Assembly: GCA_021324095.1 (NCBI GenBank)
Contig: JAJPJT010000037.1
Location: 1-37,750 of the forward strand
Reading direction: 5' to 3'
Source of the DNA: Gammaproteobacteria bacterium
GTDB lineage: Bacteria; Pseudomonadota; Gammaproteobacteria; Xanthomonadales; Rhodanobacteraceae
DNA: 37,750 nt
The stretch's first letter is position 1. Each line of letters begins with the position of its first letter. This document shows, one piece after another, positions 17,051 through 25,611 of the stretch. Below the pieces are notes generated by a model, which saw nothing but the letters and a program-made list of their open reading frames with translations, did no database searches and was not told where the DNA came from. The position numbers and the translations under genes were made by a program.

Positions 17051-18031
17051 TCAGCCGAGCAACGATTCGATGCCGTAGCGTTCCTCGCGCAGTTCCTTGT
17101 CGGTGGCGTCCATGCGCGCACGCGAGAAGTCGTTGATGTCGAGGTTCTGCACGATCGTGTACTTGCCATTCCTGCAGGTGACGGGATAGCCGTAGATCAC
17201 GCCGGGCTTGATGCCGTACGAACCATCCGACGGAATGCCCATCGAAACCCAGTCGCCTTCCGGCGTGCCCAGCGCCCACGAACGCATGTGGTCAATCGCG
17301 GCGTTCGCTGCGGAGGCGGCCGAGGATGCGCCGCGCGCCTTGATGATCGCGGCGCCGCGCTGCTGCACCGTCGGGATGAATTCCTTCTCGTACCAGGCTT
17401 GATCGACCAGCGACAACGCGGGCTCGCCTTTCACCGTCGCGTGATGGATGTCGGGATATTGCGTGGACGAATGGTTGCCCCAGATGATGACCTTCGCGAC
17501 GTCGCTGTTGTGCGCGCCGGTCCTGGTGGCGAGCTGCGCCTTGGAACGGTTGTGGTCGAGGCGCACCATCGCGGTGAAGCATTTCGGGTCGAGGTCGGGC
17601 GCGTTGGCCTGCGCGATCAGCGCGTTGGTGTTGGCCGGATTGCCGACCACCAGCACCTTCACGTCACGCCTGGCGTGCGCATTCAGTGCCTTGCCCTGCG
17701 GCCCGAAGATCGCACCGTTGGCGGACAGCAGGTCCTTGCGCTCCATGCCCGGGCCGCGCGGACGTGCGCCGACCAACAGCGCGTAATCGACGTCTTTGAA
17801 TGCGATATTCGCGTCATCGGTCGCGACCACGCCGGCGAGCAGCGGGAACGCACAATCGTCGAGTTCCATCACCACGCCGTTCAGCGCCGGCAACGCGGGC
17901 GTGATCTCCAGCAGGTGCAGGATCACCGGCTGGTCGGGACCGAGCATGTCGCCGGCGGCGATGCGAAACAGCAATGCGTAGCCGATCTGGCCGGCGGCGC
18001 CGGTGACGGCAACTCGAACGGGGGGTTTCAT
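17051..18031 (-). CDS. mdh: malate dehydrogenase
   Basis: NAD-dependent oxidation of malate to oxaloacetate in the TCA cycle. ATG 18031 is used (GGAG eight bases upstream); a GTG two codons earlier is in frame. The 326-residue protein shows the Rossmann motif [13 protein letters not shown], the substrate arginines in the flexible loop ([14 protein letters not shown]), [11 protein letters not shown], a further arginine in MVRLDHNR, and the catalytic His in [13 protein letters not shown]. These match the cytosolic-type group found in many beta- and gammaproteobacteria, not the E. coli type. It is monocistronic, with a clear terminator downstream. Confidence 0.96.
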   Translation of the reverse strand: MKPPVRVAVTGAAGQIGYALLFRIAAGDMLGPDQPVILHLLEITPALPALNGVVMELDDCAFPLLAGVVATDDANIAFKDVDYALLVGARPRGPGMERKDLLSANGAIFGPQGKALNAHARRDVKVLVVGNPANTNALIAQANAPDLDPKCFTAMVRLDHNRSKAQLATRTGAHNSDVAKVIIWGNHSSTQYPDIHHATVKGEPALSLVDQAWYEKEFIPTVQQRGAAIIKARGASSAASAANAAIDHMRSWALGTPEGDWVSMGIPSDGSYGIKPGVIYGYPVTCRNGKYTIVQNLDINDFSRARMDATDKELREERYGIESLLG

Positions 18032-18096
18032 GCACACGACTCCATCAATGGGAAATGATCACTCGGCTAAACGCCCAAGGCATTTCTGCTTATCAA

Positions 18097-18196
18097 CCGT
18101 TCGCCCTGAGCGTAGCGAAGCGAAGTCGAAGGGTGAACGGAACCTTGGAAGCACCTGGCCCATCCGTCCGCGCTTCGACAAGCTCAGCACGAACGG
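18097..18196. repeat. pair of CTTCGACAAGCTCAG-type intergenic repeats
   Basis: Two related units, 18097-18140 and 18164-18196, each bounded by CCGTTCG/CCGTCCG and GAACGG. The second contains CTTCGACAAGCTCAG; a further copy in inverse orientation lies at 29077-29109. Such elements are scattered between genes in many proteobacteria. They occupy the 181-base gap between mdh and the aminotransferase gene. Confidence 0.65.
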
Positions 18197-18212
18197 AATG
18201 GGCAAAAGGTTG

Positions 18213-19448
18213 CTACGCACCCACGGCGCGCGCGCGTTGCACTTCCTCGCCGCTCAATTCGGCGAAGAACTGCTTGATGCGGTCGAGGCCCTTCTGCAAC
18301 TGCGCGGGCGCACAGGTGTAGGAAATGCGCAGGGATCGCGGCTCGCCGAAGGCCGAGCCCGGCACCGTCGCGACGAACTTGTCTTCCAGCAACGCCTTGC
18401 AGAAGTCGATGTCGTTCTCGATCGGCTTGCCGTTGTGCGACTTGCCAAACGCCACGGAGATGTCCGGGAACGCGTAGAACGCGCCCTGCGGACGCGGGCA
18501 TTTCACGCCCGGAATCGACACCAGCGCGTTCACCACTTCGTCGCGGCGCTTCGAAAGCTCTTCGCACTTGGTGGCGGGGATATCCTGCGGTCCGGTCAAT
18601 GCTGCGAATGCCGCGGCCTCGGTGATTTCCGGAAGACAGGTGATGTGGTTGGAGTTGAGCGTCACCAGTGCCTTCACGCCCGCTTCCGGACCCGCGACGA
18701 AACCGACGCGCCAGCCCGGCATGCCGTAGGTTTTGGAAAGCGAATCCATGATGAAGGTGCGCTCGCGCAGCTCCGGCCTGAACTGCACGACGTTGTGGTA
18801 GCCGATCCCGTCGAACACCAACCGGTTGTAGATGTCATCGGTGATGATCCAGGTGTTCGGATGCTTCACCAGGACGTCCGCCAGCGCCTTGACCTCGTCT
18901 CGGCTGTACACCATGCCGGTCGGATTGGACGGGTTGTTGAACAGGAACACCTTGGGATTGGATTGCAACGCCTTGTCGAGCTGGGCCGGCGTCAGCTTGT
19001 AACGCTGCTCAGGCGGGCACGGCAGGATCGTCACCTTTGCGCCGAGGATCTCGGCGATGTCGACGTACGAAGTCCAGTACGGCGACGGAAACACGATCTC
19101 GTCGCCCTCGTCGAGCAGCGCTTCGCACAGGTTGTAGAGCACCTGCTTGGCGCCGATGCCCACCGTGACGTTGGCGCGCGTATAGCCATCCAGGCCGCTG
19201 TCCTTGAAATGCGCGACGATGGCGTCCAGCAGCGCGGGCGCGCCGCGATTGCTGCCGTAGCCGCCGCTGTCGCGCGGCATCCACTCGCGCACCGCCGCGT
19301 ACACGTGGTCACCCGGCAGGAAGTTCGGAACGCCGATCGAGAAATTGACGACGTCCTTGCCTTCCGCCTTCAACTGCCTGGCGGTGTCGGCGATCACCAT
19401 GATCGCGCTGGGCTTGGCGCGGCCAGTGCGCGCAGCGAGTCTGGGCAT
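18213..19448 (-). CDS. class I pyridoxal-phosphate aminotransferase (aspartate aminotransferase type)
   Basis: A 411-residue cytoplasmic enzyme of aminotransferase fold type I. Visible landmarks: the N-terminal NFSIGVPNFLPGDHV, substrate region GGYGSNRGAPALLDAI, Asn175 in NNPSNPTGMV, Asp204 and Tyr207 in ITDDIYNRL, and Lys239 in DSLSKTYGMPGWRVG, which binds the cofactor. The C-terminal RISYTCA contains the carboxylate-binding arginine. The I-gamma type aspartate aminotransferases (AspC/AatA-like) fit best, though prephenate- or aromatic-preferring enzymes share these motifs. It lies upstream of mdh on the same strand, but repeats intervene. Confidence 0.9.
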   Translation of the reverse strand: MPRLAARTGRAKPSAIMVIADTARQLKAEGKDVVNFSIGVPNFLPGDHVYAAVREWMPRDSGGYGSNRGAPALLDAIVAHFKDSGLDGYTRANVTVGIGAKQVLYNLCEALLDEGDEIVFPSPYWTSYVDIAEILGAKVTILPCPPEQRYKLTPAQLDKALQSNPKVFLFNNPSNPTGMVYSRDEVKALADVLVKHPNTWIITDDIYNRLVFDGIGYHNVVQFRPELRERTFIMDSLSKTYGMPGWRVGFVAGPEAGVKALVTLNSNHITCLPEITEAAAFAALTGPQDIPATKCEELSKRRDEVVNALVSIPGVKCPRPQGAFYAFPDISVAFGKSHNGKPIENDIDFCKALLEDKFVATVPGSAFGEPRSLRISYTCAPAQLQKGLDRIKQFFAELSGEEVQRARAVGA

Positions 19449-19540
19449 GGAATCCTCGCAATGCTGATCCGAAACGACGTGATTTTAGCACGCGCTGCCG
19501 TCACGCCACTGGCGCGCGGCAGCGCGCGCCTGGCATGGCT

Positions 19541-20050
<510 letters not shown>

Positions 20051-20123
20051 GCTCGAATCCTTGAGGGCAAACCGCTAGCTTAACAGTGCGCAATCAGCGC
20101 AGGCACCGGACAAGCGCTGCCGG

Positions 20124-20129
20124 TATAAT
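20124..20129 (+). promoter_or_regulatory. -10 box upstream of typA
   Basis: A perfect TATAAT, 81 bases before the typA start. I find no good -35 hexamer at 16-18 bases, so the assignment is tentative. Confidence 0.4.
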
Positions 20130-20210
20130 TGGCGTCCTGCGCAGCCGGTTTGCGCCCTTTCACGCCTTCCCTTTCCACCGACCGCCCTCGCGCGGTCGTT
20201 TCGTGTGCCC

Positions 20211-22058
20211 ATGTCCATCCAGAACCTCCGCAACATCGCGATCGTCGCCCACGTCGACCATGGCAAGACCACGCTGGTCGACCAGTTGCTCAAGCAGTCC
20301 GGCACGCTGTCGGAACGCACGGTGGTGCCCGACCGCGTGATGGATTCGAACGAGATCGAGCGTGAGCGCGGCATCACCATCCTGTCCAAGAACACCGCGA
20401 TCCGCTGGATCGATCCACGCGGCGAGCAGTGGCGCATCAACATCGTGGACACGCCCGGACACGCCGATTTCGGCGGCGAGGTCGAACGCGTCCTGTCGAT
20501 GGTCGATTCGGTGCTGATCCTGGTCGACGCGATGGACGGCCCCATGCCGCAGACGCGCTTCGTGACCCAGAAGGCGTTCCAGATGGGTTTCAAGCCGATC
20601 GTGGTCGTCAACAAGGTGGACCGTCCCGGCGCGCGGCCGGACTGGGTCGTCAACCAGACCTTCGACCTGTTCGATCGGCTCGGCGCCAGCGAGGAGCAGC
20701 TCGACTTCCCGGTGGTGTACGCGTCCGCGCTGCACGGCTATGCGGGGCTCGCGCCCAGCGTGCGCTCTGGCGACATGACGCCGCTGTTCGAAGCGATCGT
20801 CAAGCACGTGCAGCCGCCGCAGGTCGACCTTGACGGCGCGTTCCAGATGCGCGTTTCCTCGCTCGATTATTCGAGCTACGTCGGCGTGATCGGCGTCGGC
20901 CGCATCCAGCGCGGTCGCGTGCATACCAACATGCCGGTCGTGATCGTCGACCACGAAGGCGGACGCCGCAACGGCAAGATCCTGCAGGTGCTGGGTTTCA
21001 TGGGCCTGGAACGCCGCGAGGTCGACGAAGCGCAGGCCGGCGACATTGTTGCGATCTCCGGCATCGAAGACCTGGGCATTTCCGACACCGTCTGCGATCC
21101 CTCCAGCGTCGAGGCGCTGCCCGCGCTGACCGTGGACGAGCCGACGATCTCGATGACGTTCCAGGTCAACAACTCGCCTTTTGCCGGCAACAAGGATCTT
21201 TCCGGCGGGAAGTTCCTGACTTCGCGCCAGATCCGCGAACGCCTGACCCGCGAGACGCTGCACAATGTCGCGCTGCGGGTCGAGGACACGGCCGATCCCG
21301 ACAAGTTCAAGGTGTCCGGGCGCGGCGAGCTGCATCTGTCGATCCTGATCGAGACGATGCGCCGCGAAGGCTACGAACTCGCGGTATCGCGCCCGGAAGT
21401 GATCGTGCGCGAAATCGACGGCGTGCTGCAGGAACCCTACGAACAACTCGTCGTCGATCTGGAGGAGCAGTACCAAGGCGGCGTGATGGAGAAGCTCGGT
21501 ACGCGCCGCGCGCAGCTCAAGAACATGGAACCCGACGGCAAGGGCCGCGTTCGCCTCGAGTACCTGATTCCCGCGCGCGGATTGATCGGTTTCCAGACCG
21601 AGTTTCGCACGCTCACCGCCGGCACCGGGCTGATGTTCCACGTGTTCGACCACTACGGTCCGAGGTCGGAAGGCGCGATCGGCAAGCGCGTGAATGGCGT
21701 GATGATCTCCAACGGCACCGGCCCCGCCCCGGCTTACGCGCTGTACGGGTTGCAGGATCGCGGCCGGATGCTGATCGACGCGGGCGTGCAGATCTACGAA
21801 GGCCAACTGGTCGGCATCCACGCGAAGGACAACGATCTCACCGTCAACGCGCTGCGCGCCAAGCAGCTCACCAACATCCGCGCCGCCGGCAAGGACGACG
21901 CGCTGACGCTGACGCCGCCGGTGCGGTTGTCGCTGGAGCAGGCGCTGGAATTCATCGACGACGATGAACTCGTCGAGGTGACGCCAAAACAGATCCGCCT
22001 GCGCAAGAAGCACCTCACCGAGAACGATCGGAAGCGCGCGTCGCGGCAGGCGGCGTGA
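20211..22058 (+). CDS. typA: ribosome-associated translational GTPase TypA/BipA
   Basis: A 615-residue GTPase of the EF-G/LepA group that binds the 70S ribosome and assists ribosome assembly and stress adaptation. The G motifs are clear: [10 protein letters not shown] (G1), ERERGITI (G2), [16 protein letters not shown] (G3) and [13 protein letters not shown] (G4). EF-G-like domains II, III and V follow, then the BipA-specific C-terminal domain with [20 protein letters not shown] and the closing region [22 protein letters not shown] 20211 is used; a GTG two codons upstream is in frame. Length fits the family. Monocistronic. Confidence 0.97.
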   Translation: MSIQNLRNIAIVAHVDHGKTTLVDQLLKQSGTLSERTVVPDRVMDSNEIERERGITILSKNTAIRWIDPRGEQWRINIVDTPGHADFGGEVERVLSMVDSVLILVDAMDGPMPQTRFVTQKAFQMGFKPIVVVNKVDRPGARPDWVVNQTFDLFDRLGASEEQLDFPVVYASALHGYAGLAPSVRSGDMTPLFEAIVKHVQPPQVDLDGAFQMRVSSLDYSSYVGVIGVGRIQRGRVHTNMPVVIVDHEGGRRNGKILQVLGFMGLERREVDEAQAGDIVAISGIEDLGISDTVCDPSSVEALPALTVDEPTISMTFQVNNSPFAGNKDLSGGKFLTSRQIRERLTRETLHNVALRVEDTADPDKFKVSGRGELHLSILIETMRREGYELAVSRPEVIVREIDGVLQEPYEQLVVDLEEQYQGGVMEKLGTRRAQLKNMEPDGKGRVRLEYLIPARGLIGFQTEFRTLTAGTGLMFHVFDHYGPRSEGAIGKRVNGVMISNGTGPAPAYALYGLQDRGRMLIDAGVQIYEGQLVGIHAKDNDLTVNALRAKQLTNIRAAGKDDALTLTPPVRLSLEQALEFIDDDELVEVTPKQIRLRKKHLTENDRKRASRQAA

Positions 22059-22124
22059 CGTCGCCGCAGAATCGATCGGCCGAGGGCGCTACGCGGGTTC
22101 CACGCTACGCGGGCGCGCTTTTCT

Positions 22125-22161
22125 CCCTCTCCCCCGTGGGGAGAGGGCTGGGGTGAGGGGG
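22125..22161. repeat. CCCTCTCCCC-type intergenic hairpin repeat, copy 2
   Basis: CCCTCTCCCC (22125-22134) and GGGGAGAGGG (22138-22147) are exact complements with a three-base loop, followed by CTGGGGTGAGGGG. It lies 67 bases past the typA stop and could act as its terminator, though no T-run follows. Confidence 0.65.
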
Positions 22162-22198
22162 CCAGATAGGCGGCAGGCGGCGTGAAGCTTCTAAGCTC

Positions 22199-22475
22199 GT
22201 CATATCGGGGCGGTCGCCTGCTTCATCCGCGACGGAACCCGACTGCGACTGCAGGACGCCGGAGCGGACATCGGCGCAGCCGATGGCCCGGAGGGCGAGC
22301 CGCATGGATGCGGCAAGTTTATCCAGTGTCTTTCCGCCCAAAAGCAAAGTCGCTGGATAGACTCGCGCCATCCCTGGCGCTCGCGCTACGCGCCGCCTGC
22401 GGCGTTCGCGTTTGCAATCCTGCAAACGCAGTCGGGTTCGGCCTGCAATGAAGCCGCAGGCCGCCCCGGAATGAC
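22199..22475. repeat. 277-bp MITE-like element, second copy of the terminal-inverted-repeat family
   Basis: The right end CCGCCCCGGAATGAC (22461-22475) pairs with 22199-22213 with two mismatches. The left part shares GGAACCCGACTGCG and its surroundings with 7344-7377. A block of about 45 bases around the stem GCGTTTGCA..TGCAAACGC (roughly 22391-22436) is present in inverted orientation relative to the first copy. No coding capacity. Together with the hairpin repeat it fills the 457-base gap between typA and the next gene, in which I see no gene. Confidence 0.65.
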
Positions 22476-22515
22476 GGCAGCATTCATACCGAAAATCGTC
22501 GATACAAGGTAGAAG

Positions 22516-23190
22516 ATGCAGAAACAGGTTCTGCTTGCATGGAGCGGCGGCAAGGATTGCCTCATGGCGCTGGAGCGGCTGCGCGCCGATCCGCATTGGA
22601 ATCCCGTCGCGCTGCTGACCACGATCACGCGCGAGTTCGATCGCGTTTCCATGCACGGCATCCGGCGCGATGTGCTGCAGGCCCAGGCGAAGTCGCTGGG
22701 GTTGCCGCTGATCGAATGCATCATCGATTGGCCGTCCAGCAATGAGGCTTACGAGGCCGCAATGGCACGGGCGCTGCGCGACGCGAGCGGATGCTGGCCG
22801 GGGCTGCATCACTGCGCATTCGGCGACCTGTTCCTCGCAGACGTTCGCGCCTATCGCGAGGCGCAGTTGACGCGGGAAGGCTGGACCGGCGTCTTCCCGC
22901 TGTGGGGCTCCGATACCGGCGCGCTGTCGCGCGACTTCATCGCGCGCGGACATCGCGCTGTGCTGACGTGCGTCGATACCATCCAGCTCGACGCGCGCTT
23001 CAGCGGTCGCGAATACGACCCCGCGTTGCTGGACGAGTTGCCCGCATGCGTCGATCCTTGCGGGGAGCGCGGCGAGTTCCACACGTTGACCTATGCGGGT
23101 CCGCTGTTCGCCGAACCGTTGCCGCTTCGGCGTGGCGAATCCGTGTTGCGCGACGCGCGTTTCCAGTACACCGATTTCGCATTGGGCTGA
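22516..23190 (+). CDS. Dph6-like PP-loop ATPase (diphthine-ammonia ligase family)
   Basis: A 224-residue adenine-nucleotide alpha-hydrolase protein. The PP-loop SGGKD is at residues 10-14 and the family signature DPCGERGEFHTLTYAGPLF near residue 190, as in Dph6/ATP_bind_4 proteins. In eukaryotes Dph6 amidates diphthine. Bacteria lack diphthamide, so the bacterial substrate is unknown; an amide- or amine-forming reaction on another acid is plausible. AAGG lies upstream of the ATG. The stop is three bases before the start of the porin gene, so the two are co-transcribed. Confidence 0.88.
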   Translation: MQKQVLLAWSGGKDCLMALERLRADPHWNPVALLTTITREFDRVSMHGIRRDVLQAQAKSLGLPLIECIIDWPSSNEAYEAAMARALRDASGCWPGLHHCAFGDLFLADVRAYREAQLTREGWTGVFPLWGSDTGALSRDFIARGHRAVLTCVDTIQLDARFSGREYDPALLDELPACVDPCGERGEFHTLTYAGPLFAEPLPLRRGESVLRDARFQYTDFALG

Positions 23191-23193
23191 TCC

Positions 23194-24528
23194 ATGCGCA
23201 TCCGCGCCATTCCCATCGTCGCCTTGCTGATCGCGTCCGCGCCGTGTCTCGCACGCGCAGACGATGTCGCGCCGCGCCTGTTCGTCCCGCAACTCCTCGG
23301 CGCGCAATACACCTTCGTGGACCAGCACCAATACGCGCTGCGTGCCCCTTATTCCGGTCCGCTGAGTCTGCTGCCGCAAGGCGACACCGAACAGTCGCAT
23401 ACCTTCGGCGCGTATTTCGGTGTGCAATTGCCCGCGCATTTCCAGTTCTATTTCGACGTCGAGATGTTCAAGGGCGAGGGTGTCAGCGGCGCCACGGGGC
23501 TCGGCGGACTCACCAACGGCGACGTGATCCGGTCCGGCGTGGCGCAGCTCGGCAAACGGCCGTATGTGGCGCGGCGGTATCTGCAATGGACACTGCCGCT
23601 GGGCGGCGACACGCAGAGCGTGTCGCGCGGACAGGACCAGTTGCCCGGCACGCAGTCGGCGCGGCGGGTCGAGGTGAAGTTGGGCAAGATGGCGGTGAGC
23701 GACGACTTCGACCATAACCGCTACGCCAATTCCACGCGCACGCAGTTCATGAACTGGACGCTGTGGAACAACCCGGCGTGGGACTTCGCCGCCGATACCC
23801 GTGGCTACACCAATGGACTGATGCTGGCGTACGTGTCGCCGCGCTGGACGCTGCGTTACGGCGTGTACCAGATGCCGACCGAAGCCAACGGCCAGACACT
23901 CGAATGGCCGCTCGCGCGCGCTCGCGGCGAACAGATGCAGCTCACGCTGCGCGAATCACCGGATAGCTGGGCACTGCGGCTGCTGGTGTACCGCAACATC
24001 GCACGCATGGGGATCTATCGCGACGCGCTCGCGATCGCGCAGGCCACCGGCACGAAGCCCGACATCGTCGCCGACGATCGCGATGGGCGGCGCAAGTACG
24101 GCTACGCGATCAACGCCGAACTGCCGCTGGCCGACGGCGGCGACACCGGCCTGTTCGCACGCTACGGCTGGAACGACGGGCACACCGAATCGTTCGTGTT
24201 CACCGAGGTCGATCGCGACGCCAGCTTCGGCGCGCAGGTTTCCGGCGCGCACTGGCACCGCGCCGACGACCGGCTCGGCATCGCTTTCGACATGGATGCG
24301 CTGTCGCACGAACATCGCCATTACCTCGCCGCGGGCGGCTGCGGATTCGTGCTGTGCGATGGCGGCCTGGATTACCGGCACGAGGAAATCGCGGAGGCCT
24401 ATTACGCCTTCCAGGTGTTGCCGCACTTCACCCTCAGCCCGGATTTCCAGTTCATCCGGAATCCCGGCTACAACCGCGACCGTGGGCCCGTGCGCTTCAT
24501 CGGCATCCGCGCGCACCTCGAATATTGA
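23194..24528 (+). CDS. OprB-like carbohydrate-selective outer-membrane porin
   Basis: A 444-residue protein with a signal peptide (IPIVALLIASAPCLARA). The mature protein is made of alternating, aromatic-rich strands. Segments typical of the OprB family are VEVKLGKMAVSDDFDHN, FMNWTLWNNPAWDFAADTRG and the C-terminal HFTLSPDFQFIRNPGYN, ending with a strand RFIGIRAHLEY. OprB porins let sugars through the outer membrane. The start is three bases after the stop of the Dph6-like gene, an unexpected partner. It converges with the RDD-pilin gene, five bases away. Confidence 0.86.
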   Translation: MRIRAIPIVALLIASAPCLARADDVAPRLFVPQLLGAQYTFVDQHQYALRAPYSGPLSLLPQGDTEQSHTFGAYFGVQLPAHFQFYFDVEMFKGEGVSGATGLGGLTNGDVIRSGVAQLGKRPYVARRYLQWTLPLGGDTQSVSRGQDQLPGTQSARRVEVKLGKMAVSDDFDHNRYANSTRTQFMNWTLWNNPAWDFAADTRGYTNGLMLAYVSPRWTLRYGVYQMPTEANGQTLEWPLARARGEQMQLTLRESPDSWALRLLVYRNIARMGIYRDALAIAQATGTKPDIVADDRDGRRKYGYAINAELPLADGGDTGLFARYGWNDGHTESFVFTEVDRDASFGAQVSGAHWHRADDRLGIAFDMDALSHEHRHYLAAGGCGFVLCDGGLDYRHEEIAEAYYAFQVLPHFTLSPDFQFIRNPGYNRDRGPVRFIGIRAHLEY

Positions 24529-24533
24529 GCCGC

Positions 24534-25601
24534 TCATTCGCGGCAATTCGACGGGAGATACACCGCCTGGATGTCCGGGCTGCTGCAATGCCACTGCAAC
24601 ATCCTGGCGTTGCCCACGGGCGCGATCACCACGTGACCGCCGTTGATGCTGATATCGGCTTGATTCCCGTAGGTCACGACCACCCTGCCGCCCGTCACCC
24701 TGACGCTGCTGACATAGCGGGCGTGGATGGCCTCGGGTTTCGGCAGCCCGAGGTCACCGTTGCTTTCCGGAAGCGCGCCGCGCTCGCCGATGTATTCGCC
24801 GATCAGCGCGCGCGGACGGCCGGTCAATTGGATACCTTCTGCCACTTCCGCCCGCACCGTGTAGTTCCGATACGCCGGAACCGCGATCGCCGCGAGGATG
24901 GCCGTGACCGGCAACACCAGGAACACGCCGACGCCAAGCACGATCAGTGCGATCGCCCAGCCAGGCATCCCTGCTCGAGAGGACAGCGCCGACGGCATCG
25001 CCGCGTCGGAACGTGACTCGCGTTCGCCTTGCCAGGCGGCAAGCCCGGCCCGGCGCACCACGCAGCACCCGGCCATCAGGTCGTGCAGGGCCTGCTTGCG
25101 CGCGGTCCATGCGGCGAGCAGGAATCCGATGCACAGGATCAGCGCGGACACAAATTTGCCGAAGTAGCGGCCGGTCGCGCGACCGAACCCGATCGGTCGC
25201 CCGTAGTCGTCGGCCACAGCCAGATTCAGCGCCATCTTGCCAGGCGTCGCCTGCCATCGCGACGATTCGCAGAGGGCGAAATAAAGCCAACCCACCACGA
25301 TCCCGAACGGCTGCAGGCCGGTATCGAAGAACCGCGCCATGAGCGCACCGTGGGCGCCGCCCATGAGCGCCCACGGCACCAGCAGCCACGTGCCGAAAAA
25401 CAGCACGAGGACCCAGTGGATCACCGTCAGGACCGCGGTGTCGATGAACCACGCCACCACGCGCAGCCAGAATCCCGCGTGCAACCCGGGGGCGCGCAGG
25501 TGGTCGGGAAGCGGTCGCAGCGGATCGGCGGCAGCGGGGTCCAACGGGGTGCCTCGAGAAGGGCGCCGAGCGATGTTGGCAGAACGATCGTCCGGCGTCA
25601 T
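24534..25601 (-). CDS. RDD-family membrane protein fused to a type IV pilin-like domain
   Basis: About 355 residues. The RDD domain covers roughly residues 42-185, with three hydrophobic helices and the motifs LRVVAWFIDTAVL, RWQATPGKMALNLAVAD and LHDLMAGCCVV. A linker leads to another hydrophobic helix (GWAIALIVLGVGVFLVLPV) that runs into AAIAVPAYRNYTVRAEVAEG, the stretch seen in major pilins after the N-terminal helix. A globular part ends with two cysteines 14 apart (WHC and SNC), like the pilin disulfide loop. There is no prepilin peptidase site, so it is unlikely to be a fibre subunit. ATG 25601 is used; GTG 25610 directly after the upstream stop is possible, and neither has a good ribosome binding site. 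Function unknown. Confidence 0.82.
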   Translation of the reverse strand: MTPDDRSANIARRPSRGTPLDPAAADPLRPLPDHLRAPGLHAGFWLRVVAWFIDTAVLTVIHWVLVLFFGTWLLVPWALMGGAHGALMARFFDTGLQPFGIVVGWLYFALCESSRWQATPGKMALNLAVADDYGRPIGFGRATGRYFGKFVSALILCIGFLLAAWTARKQALHDLMAGCCVVRRAGLAAWQGERESRSDAAMPSALSSRAGMPGWAIALIVLGVGVFLVLPVTAILAAIAVPAYRNYTVRAEVAEGIQLTGRPRALIGEYIGERGALPESNGDLGLPKPEAIHARYVSSVRVTGGRVVVTYGNQADISINGGHVVIAPVGNARMLQWHCSSPDIQAVYLPSNCRE

Positions 25602-25611
25602 CCATGACACA

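Noticed and set aside
20160..22013. 617-codon minus-strand frame opposite typA
   Set aside because: typA shows all GTPase motifs; long antisense frames are common at this GC content.
22105..23715. 536-codon minus-strand frame across the repeat element and the Dph6-like gene
   Set aside because: It runs through two repeat families and lies opposite a gene with clear PP-loop motifs.
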